From NCBI GenBank assembly GCA_918797485.1, contig CAKKNE010000004.1:3348001-3412000 (forward strand): 64,000 nt of DNA. The letters run 5' to 3'. The DNA comes from Pelagomonas calceolata. Taxonomy: Eukaryota > Sar > Pelagophyceae > Pelagomonadales > Pelagomonadaceae. Each line of letters starts with the position of its first letter. Positions within the stretch are counted from its first letter, which is position 1. Positions 45,421-54,400 of this stretch are shown here, one piece after another. The translations under genes and the position numbers were made by a program. The notes under the pieces were generated by a model that saw only the letters and a program-made list of their open reading frames with translations, did not search any database and was not told where the DNA came from.

Positions 45421-46234
45421 TCATTTCCCTCCCAGGTGCTTTGCCGCTCGAGCCCTTTGCGTGCTGTGGCCGGTGCGCATCCACGCGCAGCCGCCGTGGA
45501 GGGGCGAGCACCCGCTCCGGGGCTTGTACTCGCCGATGGACCCCCGCTCGAACTGCGCGTCCGGGAGAACGGCGGGACAGGACGGGTCGAACATGCAGGG
45601 CATCGGCCGGCCGTCGAAGGGGTTGATCGCTTTCTTCGTCTGCGGGCACGCGAGGACGTCGCGAATGTCGGCACGACCCGTCGCGCGGACTGCGGCCACA
45701 TTAAAAAAGGTCGAGCCCCGCGTCGGCACGAGGAACGCGCAGCGCGAGAAGAGGTGGTTCTCCACGAGCGCCTCGAGCGCCGGGTCGTCGACGCGGGCCT
45801 CGACGATCGACACGTTGTCCGCCTTCGCGAGGGCGATGAGATCTCGCTTCAACCACGCCGAGTGACCATCGGAACCAATGAGTAGACCGCCGTCGTGCCG
45901 CGCGACCGCTTCTCTCAGGCGGGGCCACACCTGTGTGGAAATCAACCAGTGCGTCGGGTGCCCGACAATTCTTCACTAAGTCATTTCTCGGCGATGACGC
46001 GGCCTCCTGGCTCAATCGAGCGGCGAGGAACCGGCATCGCCACGCCATCGAGCAAGCGTCGCATCGATGGCGTGGAGGACGACGCGACGATTCAACGCGA
46101 ACGCGCCGTAAAAGTTTGATTTCCACACAGGGCCCCACATCGCCGGCGCGCCAGTCCGGGCCCTTCTTGCGCAGGTGCACGCCGACGCCGCAGCCCTCCG
46201 ACCGCGCGAGCGCCGCATCGACCGCCTTCCTCAC
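45421..46234 (-). CDS. Putative glycosyltransferase (fucosyltransferase-like), N-terminally short
   Basis: Exons 46234-46139 and 45930-45421 give 201 residues. Joined sequence: SEGCGVGVHLRKKGPDWRAG-D/VWPRLREAV, then GGLLIGSDGHSAWLKRDLIA, VENHLFSRCAFLVPTRGSTF, FNVAAVRATG. The 'VGVHLR...K' strand, 'IGSD' and 'S-CAFLVPTRGSTF' patterns resemble nucleotide-sugar-binding halves of alpha-1,6/O-fucosyltransferases, though weakly. The C terminus is Cys-rich (MPCMFDPSC; GCSPLHGGCAW). The protein starts abruptly, with no leader or acceptor domain, only 8 bp from a divergent gene that also starts abruptly, so the 5' part may be missing. Confidence 0.5.
45931..46138 (-). mobile_element. Long introner as intron of the putative glycosyltransferase
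   Basis: 208-nt GT-AG intron, phase 0, the most complete copy here. The left duplication GTGGGGCC matches the exon bases after it GTGTGGCC (7 of 8). Ends are CTGTGTGGAAATCAAACTTT and GGTTGATTTCCACACAG. The interior has the full hairpin CCACGCCATCGA, 12 bases, TCGATGGCGTGG. It is the inverse-orientation relative of the 186-nt Ldh2 intron 1, so the same element splices in both directions. Confidence 0.93.
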
Positions 46235-46242
46235 TGGGCGAC

Positions 46243-46800
46243 ATGCACGGGTTCACAACTAGACGAAAATACCCGGACTTCCACCTCATCCACGTGCTGC
46301 ACGGCTTCTGGTGGCACTACGGGTCCTTGGTGCGGCCGGACCTCGAGGCGTACCCGGAGGACATCTTCCGGAGTCTCTGCGAGCCCTGGCTTGACCCCTA
46401 CGAGTACAACGAGCACGTCCACACGTCCATGTTCAAGGAGTGCCGCCACGGGGTGGGTCATGGCGTCTTCTACCCGCTCGCGGCGCGCCAGGACCCCTCT
46501 CTGGTCAGCGTGCGAAGGACGCGCCTCGAGGGCACGTTCCCCGTGAGCGACGCGACCTACTGCGAGGGGCTTAGGATTTGCAACGGCGCGCCCAACGAGG
46601 CGGGGCAGACGGCGGTGTACGGGGCCAATTCCAAGTACGGGCAACGCGTCGCGACGGCCAAGTCCTGCTGCTACGGGGGTCTCCGCCACTCCATCAAGCT
46701 CTACTCGCCGCGCATGCCGACGGACTGGAATTGCCGGGGCCAGACGGACCCCGCGATCCAGGCGGCGGTCAAGGCCAACAGGCCCATTAAGATTGTGTAA
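46243..46800 (+). CDS. Cys-containing protein of unknown function, abrupt start
   Basis: 185 residues: MHGFTTRRKYPDFHLIHVLH, GFWWHYGSLVRP, FRSLCEPWLDPYEYNEHVHT, FKECRHGVGHGVFYPLAARQ, DATYCEGLRICNGAP, AKSCCYGGLRHSIKLYSPRM. The pattern HGVGHGVFY with many Cys, Trp and His suggests an extracytoplasmic domain, yet there is no signal peptide. The first codon lies 8 bp from the start of the divergent gene at 46234. I suspect that the 5' end is missing or lies in an exon I cannot see. No family recognised. It stops 10 bp from the stop of adenylate kinase 6. Confidence 0.5.
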   Translation: MHGFTTRRKYPDFHLIHVLHGFWWHYGSLVRPDLEAYPEDIFRSLCEPWLDPYEYNEHVHTSMFKECRHGVGHGVFYPLAARQDPSLVSVRRTRLEGTFPVSDATYCEGLRICNGAPNEAGQTAVYGANSKYGQRVATAKSCCYGGLRHSIKLYSPRMPTDWNCRGQTDPAIQAAVKANRPIKIV

Positions 46801-46810
46801 ATACTATACC

Positions 46811-47395
46811 TCAAGAATTATTCCACGCGTCGCGCCACGCAGCCACCCGCGCAAGCGTCGCCTCGAGGTCGGCCTCGCTCTCATTCCTCAACTCCACGAC
46901 GACCTCCGCGGCGTAGGCCTCTCTGGCTTCCTCGAGGACGACCTGCATGATCTCGCACTGCAGATTTTCCTGGAGCTTCGGCTCGGGGTAGCCGCGCGCC
47001 GTGAGGCGATCATATAAAGTCTCGGTGCCGACGCGCAGCACGAGCACCAAATCGAACCAGCGCTCGGGGAAGAGCTCGCACGCGTGGTAGTCGACTACAA
47101 ACCCGCCCCGGCCCAGGTCCGGCTCCATCGCGTCCAGCACGCGGTCCTCGTCGAGCACTTGGCACTGCCGCGCCTCGTCGAACTCCTCGAACGCTTTCAA
47201 TGACTTCGCGAGCTCCGAGACGCCGAGCCGCTGCAGGCCGAGGCGCGCCGCGATGGCCTCGGCGGCGCGCGTCTTGCCGACGCCCGGCGTGCCCGTCACG
47301 AGGATGTTCGGTCGTGCGGCTCCTTTCCGGTCGCGCTTCTGGGCCGGTGCCGTTTCCTCGGACTTGCGCTTGCGGGGTTCCGTGAGCTCGGCCAT
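46811..47395 (-). CDS. AK6: Adenylate kinase 6 (AK6/Fap7/hCINAP)
   Basis: 194 residues, a little longer than usual because of a basic N-terminal extension (EPRKRKSEETAPAQKRDRKG) that may act as a nuclear signal. The P-loop NILVTGTPGVGKT lies at about residue 30-42. The AK6-specific sequences are present: GFVVDYHACELFPERWFDLV, YDRLTARGYPEPKLQENLQC and EIMQVVLEEARE. In yeast and man this ATPase/adenylate kinase acts with Rps14 in the last steps of 18S rRNA processing in the nucleus or pre-40S particle. Single exon. The upstream 5' region has a tandem repeat. Confidence 0.92.
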   Translation of the reverse strand: MAELTEPRKRKSEETAPAQKRDRKGAARPNILVTGTPGVGKTRAAEAIAARLGLQRLGVSELAKSLKAFEEFDEARQCQVLDEDRVLDAMEPDLGRGGFVVDYHACELFPERWFDLVLVLRVGTETLYDRLTARGYPEPKLQENLQCEIMQVVLEEAREAYAAEVVVELRNESEADLEATLARVAAWRDAWNNS

Positions 47396-47927
47396 ATTTC
47401 CACGGTGTGCGCGTGATGTGCCGATGAAGCTGTTGTGATGCAGGAGTGTTCTACGGTGTGCCGAGGCGATGGCGTTCGGCGCGCGTGATGCAGCGATGAA
47501 ACTGCTGTGATGAAGCAGTGCTGCTGACAGAGGCTAATGAGACTCACGTCTGAATTCTGCTGCCACGGCCAGCTGTGCACTGTCAACGAGTGCGTACGGC
47601 GGTGGCAATAACCAGAATAAGACGTGTATTACGTCGTTTTTTGCGTGTGCATGCAATGCTCCTACTGTCGAGGTATAAGGTATAAGGTACCATACCGATA
47701 CCTTATACCCGGCGGCCGGGACCAGCGGCCCAGCGACGACTCCCCGGAGACTCCCTGGCAAGGGGACGGAAGCCTACGGAGGCTTGTAGGACGAAACCGC
47801 AAGCTCCTTCCTTGCCACCCACGCCCAACCTGGGCCGGCCGCTGTACCATTTCGCTGAGGTCGAATCACATCGAGCAGCACGCATGGGACGCTGAGCAGC
47901 AGCACATAGACGACACACGCCGGTGTT
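47396..47927. repeat. Intergenic with tandem repeat and palindrome
   Basis: Two imperfect units follow the AK6 start: 47401-47448 and 47451-47518, each running CGGTGTG...CGTGATG...CGATGAA...CTGNTGTGATG. Then 47672-47709 is a strong inverted repeat, GGTATAAGG ... CCTTATACC, with a second TATAAGGTA inside. No palindrome of the GCTAG family and no supported frame. Confidence 0.6.
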
Positions 47928-49433
47928 ATGGGCCGCGGCGGGCAGAAAGCGGCGCCGGGCAACCCCCTCACCAGCAGGCGTTGGTCCAAGGGCGAGGACC
48001 TGCGCCCGCACACGCCGCAGGAGTATGATGATGACCTCAACAACCTCTGGGTCGTGCATGGAAGGCGCTACGACCTGGCGCCCTTCCGGGACGTCCATCC
48101 GGGCGGCGCGACGGCGCTCGATTTGTGCCGGGGCAGCGACGCGACGCGGCTCTTCGAGCAGTTCCACGTCATGAACGACAAGCACCGCAAGGCGCTCAAG
48201 AAGTATGAAGTGCGTGAGTACAAGCGGTCCGAGAGCCCCCCCGGCGTCGAAGACACGCCTCCTAAGGACAGCGAGCGCAGCGCCTTCCACGAGGACCTGA
48301 AGGCGATGCTGCGACGGCACTTTCCGGATTTATATGATGGCCACAAGTGCACCTACCAGCACGCGGCGTGTCTCGGGGCGACCTTCGCGGCGTATGGTGT
48401 TGGATGGGTCGGGTGGTGGCGCGGCGAAGTACTGACAGGAGTGTTTTTGTTAGGACTGTGCGCCTGGCTCATCATGGCCAATTTAGCACATGACGGCTCG
48501 CACCACGCCGTGTCGCGCAAAGCCTGGATCAATGAGATTTCACTACTGACCTCGTCACCGTTACTCTACAGTTACGGAAGCTGGTACCAGCAGCACTGTG
48601 CGTCTCATCACTTAGAAACGAATGATCCGGATCTCGATGTCGACGTGCAGCACCACCCCTTCGCGCGGTGGGAGCGGAGCATGTGGAAGGACCATAACCT
48701 CACGGGTTGGATCAACCTATTGTGGCACTTCACGGCCTTCCTCGTGTCGACGGCGAACATGTCGCTCACGCACCCCTGGAAATTTGTGTTTGTTCCCTGG
48801 GTGAGAAGGCACCTAGGCTTGGAATTGCCACCCTTCTTCGGCGCCGACAACGTCGAATGGGCCGCGAAACAGAAGAAGGCCAACAAACACGCGCCCCACG
48901 AGCTAGCATTTTTCAGAGTGTCAGGAAGGATGCATAGAACAGGATTCTTCGACGGCTGGCGCGGGCTGCTGAGTGTGTTGGGGTTCGTTATGTCCGTGGC
49001 GTTCGTCACGGTGCCCTTCTTCCGCTTCGACACGATAGGAAGAAAACTACTGTTTGCGCTTGGGCCCTACGTCGTCACGTCGGCCTTCTTCTTCACGGTG
49101 ACCCAAATTTCGCATGTGCAGGCCGAGTGCCAGCGGCCCGACCCGACCAAAGACTTCTTCCAGCACCAGGCTCGCACGTCGCTGGACTACGGGTGCACGT
49201 CGGAGTTCTGGCGCTTCGCGACGGGCGGGTTGAATGTGCAAAGCATCCACCACGTCATGCCGGTCGTGAACTCGTGTCATTATGCCAAGTTGTACCCGGA
49301 GTTCTACGCGCTCTGCGAGAAGTACGACTGCGCGCCGGCGACGGAGCCCCACATTTTGAGTGCGGGCTACCGGCACCTGAAGCACGTCTACGACCTCGGC
49401 GAGCTGTACCGCGGGCCGGACTACTCCGACTAG
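47928..49433 (+). CDS. Cytochrome b5-fused front-end fatty acid desaturase
   Basis: 501 residues. An N-terminal cytochrome b5 domain (WVVHGRRYDLAPFRDVHPGG, HPGG near 57) feeds electrons to a membrane desaturase domain. The three His boxes are present: HDGSHH (about 188), HCASHH (about 224) and QSIHH (about 437), the Gln in the third being typical of front-end (delta-4/5/6) desaturases. Hydrophobic pairs: YGVGWVGWWRGEVLTGVFLL/GLCAWLIMA and LLSVLGFVMSVAFVTVPFF/LFALGPYVVTSAFFFT. The enzyme would insert a double bond between an existing one and the carboxyl end in long-chain polyunsaturated fatty acid synthesis, at the ER. Regioselectivity cannot be read. Confidence 0.88.
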   Translation: MGRGGQKAAPGNPLTSRRWSKGEDLRPHTPQEYDDDLNNLWVVHGRRYDLAPFRDVHPGGATALDLCRGSDATRLFEQFHVMNDKHRKALKKYEVREYKRSESPPGVEDTPPKDSERSAFHEDLKAMLRRHFPDLYDGHKCTYQHAACLGATFAAYGVGWVGWWRGEVLTGVFLLGLCAWLIMANLAHDGSHHAVSRKAWINEISLLTSSPLLYSYGSWYQQHCASHHLETNDPDLDVDVQHHPFARWERSMWKDHNLTGWINLLWHFTAFLVSTANMSLTHPWKFVFVPWVRRHLGLELPPFFGADNVEWAAKQKKANKHAPHELAFFRVSGRMHRTGFFDGWRGLLSVLGFVMSVAFVTVPFFRFDTIGRKLLFALGPYVVTSAFFFTVTQISHVQAECQRPDPTKDFFQHQARTSLDYGCTSEFWRFATGGLNVQSIHHVMPVVNSCHYAKLYPEFYALCEKYDCAPATEPHILSAGYRHLKHVYDLGELYRGPDYSD

Positions 49434-49693
49434 ATCGACTCTGTTATTATGCATAGTAATTATCGCATTGAATATACCTTCCTTTTCTACCTTCCCTTGG
49501 GGGCTCGGCGACGCCTCCGCCGCAGGAGGCGGGTTTTTCATGCCGATTTTGCTCAGCGAGCCCCTCACGCACTCACGTGGCGTCAGTACCGTCAGTGATC
49601 ACCTTTAATCGTGTTAACACGTCGCGGAGTCCACTCTTGGAGGGACTCTTCGCCGTCACACTCACACAGCACTAAAAAAAATTTGGCCTATTA

Positions 49694-50509
49694 GATCTGC
49701 CCGGGAGCACAACCGGCTCCTACTCGCGCAACCTCAACCACTTGTGGCTCATGGGCGCCATCGTCGGCATCTGGCACGGGCCGATGACGGAGCCACACGG
49801 AGCCGCGCGCCAGTGGCTCACGGCGGGCCTCGAGGAGAACGCGACCCACCTGCTGGTGGACGTCGACAACGCCGAGCGGCTCGTCGCGGCCGTCAAGGCC
49901 GACAAGAAGTGGCGGACGGCCCTCGTGCAGAACGCGCGAGGCGTGGCGGAACTGTTCGTGTGTCCGCGTTGCCTGCGGCAGCACTACGTGTCCGTGATCG
50001 TCGCGCTGCGCGAGCGCTTCTACGAGTTGGACAGGACGATGAACTCCCACCTGCGGGACGCCGGGACGCCCGCCCAGCGCGCGGCGGAGGCGGCGTTACA
50101 AGCATTTACGAAGGAACGGGAGGCGGAGAACGCCTATCGCCATTTCCAAAATAAGTACAAAAAACGGAAGGACAAAGGTTGGCGGAACATGGGAAAAATG
50201 CGGGAGGAGAAGCACGACCTCAAGGAGGCGCTCTCGGCCGAGCAGACGCGCGACGCCGAGCGCAAGGCCGAATTGCTCAAGGTCCTCGAGGCCGAGAAGG
50301 CACAAGCACCGCCGTCCTTCGCGGAGCTCCTGCGCCTCGAAAACTGCGAGGCGCGCATGACCTCGCTCGTCGAGATCACGAAGCCACGGACGCGCGGCGG
50401 CGGGCGCCACTGCATCCACGGCGGGAGAAAAGAATGCCCCGACGTCGGCTTCCAGCGGCGCGGCGCGGGCAAGGAGGCGTGCGCGCTGCTCGCGAAGCTC
50501 GTCACGTAG
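49694..50509 (+). pseudogene. GT90/CAP10-like glycosyltransferase, 5' part absent
   Basis: Open frame after a possible 3' splice site (CTATTAG at 49694). It begins mid-domain: LPGSTTGSYSRNLNHLWLMG, WLTAGLEENATHLLVDVDNA, WRTALVQNARGVAELFVCPR, YVSVIVALRERFYELD. This is the last part of a CAP10/KDEL (GT90) domain, whose catalytic first half is not found in the 260 bp up to the desaturase stop. A charged coiled coil and a Cys/His tail (GGGRHCIHGGRKECPD) follow. With the first Met at 49751 a 252-residue protein is possible, but it would lack the catalytic region. It is either a broken gene or an exon displaced from its gene. Confidence 0.6.
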
Positions 50510-50582
50510 TTGTTTTCCCCGGCAAGCGAGGCGACCCATTTACTCTACCACCGGCACGTCTCCATAATATTTTAACATTAGC

Positions 50583-51182
50583 CTAGGGGTTCGGCAGGCG
50601 CGGGCCGTCCCAGCCGCGCCTCGCCTCTGCTAGCCGCGACCGGCGCGCCATGTTTCTGGTATGGGCTGCCATTCTCTCTTTCTTGCGCTGGTAGTGCTGG
50701 CGCCGGATGTTCTTGAAGCGCCGGCGCTCGCGCGCCAGGTACTTGGACCGCCTCGGGCCCGCGCGCTCGGGGTAAGACGCCTCTGCCTCGGCCAGCAACT
50801 CTTCCCAGTTGCCGGGCCGCTCGCCGGCATATTGTAAATCGCCGGCGGGCGTCGCGCGCTGGTTCCCTCGGTCCTCCAGGCGCGAGCGCTCGAAGAAGTC
50901 GTCCCCGAGCGCGTCGAGGCTCCGGTTCTGGTCGTCGTCATCTCCTGATGTGGTGGCGAACGTTGCGCACAGCTGCGGGCGTGCCAGAGGCGGCCGCGCG
51001 GCGACCAATCTGAGCGATGCTGCGCGGCGCGCGATGGGTGCGGCTGCACCCTGAGGCCCTGCGGCGGCCAGATAGCCCCGCGCCGCCGCGCGGCGAGTCA
51101 GCAGTGCTGCACCATTTGGGCTAGCGGTGCCAAAACAGAGCGGGCGCGCGCGCAGCGCTCTCCGCGCGACTGCTGCGATCAT
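50583..51182 (-). CDS. Basic protein with mitochondrial-type leader, unknown
   Basis: 199 residues. The first ~75 are Ala/Arg-rich without acids (MIAAVARRALRARPLCFGTA; YLAAAGPQGAAAPIARRAAS), a typical matrix-targeting sequence. An acidic middle (TSGDDDDQNRSLDALGDDFF) precedes a very basic, helical C terminus (SKYLARERRRFKNIRRQHYQ, RKKERMAAHTRNMARRSRLA). This layout fits a small mitoribosomal or RNA-binding protein, but I see no family signature. A minus-oriented palindrome lies only 69 bp upstream, the shortest spacing in the window. Confidence 0.65.
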   Translation of the reverse strand: MIAAVARRALRARPLCFGTASPNGAALLTRRAAARGYLAAAGPQGAAAPIARRAASLRLVAARPPLARPQLCATFATTSGDDDDQNRSLDALGDDFFERSRLEDRGNQRATPAGDLQYAGERPGNWEELLAEAEASYPERAGPRRSKYLARERRRFKNIRRQHYQRKKERMAAHTRNMARRSRLAEARRGWDGPRLPNP

Positions 51183-51250
51183 ATTGGTGGACTGTGATTA
51201 CTCTGAGTTGTATGCGATGGCACAACGCGCCGTACATGCCCTCGATACCC

Positions 51251-51274
51251 GCTAGCGTACAGTAAGACACTAGG
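51251..51274 (-). promoter_or_regulatory. Dispersed GCTAG palindrome, copy 14
   Basis: GCTAGCGTACAGTAAG then ACACTAGG, minus orientation, last base changed. It is 69 bp from the minus-strand start at 51182 and 187 bp from the UNC-45-like start at 51461; orientation favours the former. Confidence 0.7.
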
Positions 51275-51460
51275 AAGCAGCTGGCCGAGGGCTGGCCGCT
51301 TGGATTTCGCTGCCTTACGCTGCTCAATATACCCCTAAAGCAGTGCTCAGGCACTCGTTTGCCATCCGCCTCTCGCTGACAACACCTCGCTCGCACTCTG
51401 GCACGAATCAGCCGCGGGCCAGGATAGCCAGACCGGAGAGCTCGCAGCCTGAGCGGCGAA

Positions 51461-54400
51461 ATGGAGCAATCCACCAAAAGCGAGCAGCAAAAAAAGCGCA
51501 TGGAGCAAGCCTTCGCGAGCGCGAAATGTGCGCCGCCGCCCATCGCCGCCGCGTTCGCCGCAGCAGAGCGAGGAAAAACGGCGGACGATCCCGACCCGCT
51601 CCTGACGACGCCGGCGCGCCGCGCGCAGCTCGCCGAGGGGCTAAAAACGAGAGGCAACGCGCACTATTCACATGGAGACGACGCCGCGGCCGTCGATGAT
51701 TATACGGCTGGCTTGAGGGCATGCCCGGAGGACAACAAGACGTTGCGCGGCGCGTTGTTATCAAATCGCGCCGCCGTCCATTTACGGAGAAAGGAGCACG
51801 ACTTGTGCATCAAAGACTGTAATGAAGCTCTGAAGCTCGACGCTAGTAGAGCCAAGTGCTACTACCGAAGAGCGGCCGCGAGGGAACAACAAGACGCGTT
51901 AGAAGACGCCTTCAAGGATTTGAAGATCTGCGTCCAGCTCGAGCCGACGAATAAGACGGCGGTCAACGCCGCGAGGCGCGTCAAGGAGAAGCTGACCGAG
52001 AAACTTAAAAAAGATAAAGCGTTTGCGACGCCGGCGGAAAGGCTCGCCCTCCAGATCTGCCAGTGCGTCGAGACCGAAGAGCTTGACGAGAGGAAGCTCG
52101 CGAACCTGTTCAAGGCCGGCGCGTCCCTAGCTATCGAAGATGAGTGTGCCGCCAAGGCGCTGTGGCGCGCCGGCGCCGGCGACCACGCCTGCCGCAAGGC
52201 CAAGGCAAAAGGTACTACTGCTGATTTACGAAAGGCTGCTGTGTGTATGCTCGGCGCCATGGCCCACAAGGCGGCCATCGCCGAGCCCTCGATGGTCTGG
52301 CAGGTCGCTGGCGTGCTGCGGAGGGAGGGCGAAGGGTTCTTTTCGACGGATGCCGCGGATTCTAGTATAGCGCTCTGCGCGGCCGTGGTGGATGCGGCGC
52401 CGGCGGAGGACGAAGAAGATGTGCAGGGAGATGCCGACGGGGACTTTGAGAGAGAAGTTGAGTTGGATCTAGACGAGGACGCGATCTCCGAGAGCGACGA
52501 CGACGAGCTGGCTCCCTCTAGACTACGAGCCGCGGCGGACGGCGCCGCGGCCGTGGTGGTATCTAGTGCTTTAAAGCACGGTTCACGGCCGACGCGCATG
52601 CGCGGGATGGACCTCCTCGTGAGGTGGCTCGCTTCAGGATCAGTGAAGGGCGCGCGCGCGAGATTGCGCAAGTTTTTGGGATTGGGTGAAGACAATCCGT
52701 TACGAAAGGGCGTGCTCGCGGGTCTGTACGAGCTGCTCGATTCCATCACTGACGACGAGCGCGTGAAGGCGCAAGCTTGTGTCGCGAGGATCCTGCGAGC
52801 CGTCGGCGACAAGGTTACCGGTGATTATATATGGGCTACGCTCCATCAAGATTTTATCGATGCGTTAATTGAGGCATCGTGTCGGACGTTTCCATTACGA
52901 GCTCCGGACGCCATTGCTGTGAACGAGGGCGCCTGGTCCTCTGATTTGTCTCAGCAGAAGCGGAAGGCTTCGTTATTAGCAGCGTGCCATTTAGCATCGA
53001 CGAACTTCGTGGTGGAGTGCCTCAAGTTTATTGATATATCAGCAATCGCGAGGTTGTGCGCGACGGACGAGCAAGGCGAAATCCTAGGCTGCGAGGCCCT
53101 CGCGGCGTGTGCTTCCTCAGAGTCAGGACGGTCTGCATTAGCTCCCTTAGTACAAGCAGGGGAATTAGAGAGGCTGATGCGGGAAGGTCGGACTACTTCA
53201 TCAAGGTCGGCCGCGGCGAGCGCCGTCGCCAAGTTAGGCTTGGCGGCCAAGGCGCTCAAAGCTGGAAGTCATGAAACGGGCAAGTTGTTGGACGCCGCGG
53301 CCCAACTACTCAAGGACGAGGACCCTGCGGCGAAGGACCGGGCGGTCGAAGTCCTCGCGGGCCTTTCGGGTTCCTCGCGCGCCAAGGAAGAGATCGCTCA
53401 TGGAAGCGGTCGTAGTGCTGCGTCTCTAGGTTCCATCTGTGACGTAGCCAAGCAGACGAAGGGCTCGGACCCGCGAGCGTATGGGCTTGCTTTGATACTG
53501 GCCAATTTGACAGTGACGAATGATGAACTACGGAGGAGGCATTTCCGAGAAAAGGAGATGGACATTAGTCCCGATCAGTACGACGAGTTCATGCGCATCA
53601 CGAAACAAAAGGATCCCGAAGACGCCGATAATGATACACCGGATCTAGCGAAAGCTCGCGCTAGGAAGTTATGTATTAATGATGGCGTCGTGGCGATAGC
53701 AACTCTAGCATCCTCGAATCCTTCCTCAGAAACAGCGTCGAAATTGGCGGATGCGCTCTGTGCTTTAGCTACTGATGTTGATATGAGAGGTACTCTCATC
53801 CAGCAGGGCGGGTTCCGGTCGGCCGTCAACTTAGCAAATAACGACAAGAATGATGATAGGTGCCGGTTATCGGCAGCCCACGCCGCGGGCAAAGTACTGA
53901 TAACGACGGACCCGCGAAAATTAACGGACGACCAGCAACTTTGTGCTATCAGACCTCTACTGTGGGCGTGCCGCCACGTCAAGGCGACCGATTTAGCTGT
54001 TTTTGAGCAACTACTCGCTCTGACGAATCTGTTGAGCCTGGGCGCGACGGCTCGAAGACGGGTGGCGGTAGAGAAAGGTATTCATGCTTTGGAATATTTA
54101 CAATTTAGTGACCATCCCGAGGTCAAGCGCGCGGCCACCGAAGCGTTATGTAACATGGTGCCTGATAGATCGATGATCAAGCACTTATCTCGTTCCGATA
54201 AAATGAAGCTGTGGCTGGCGCTGTGCCACGACGGCGTCGAGAATGATGCTCGGTTGGCGTCCGCGGCGGTCGGGTGCCTGGCCATGGCTTGTTCTGATGT
54301 AGATGTCGCTAGAGCCGTCGCCTCCAATAACGGCGCGGCGGCGTTAATAGCCGTCCTCGGGTCCGCGGACCCGTCGCTCGTGCACCGCGCGGCGTACTGT

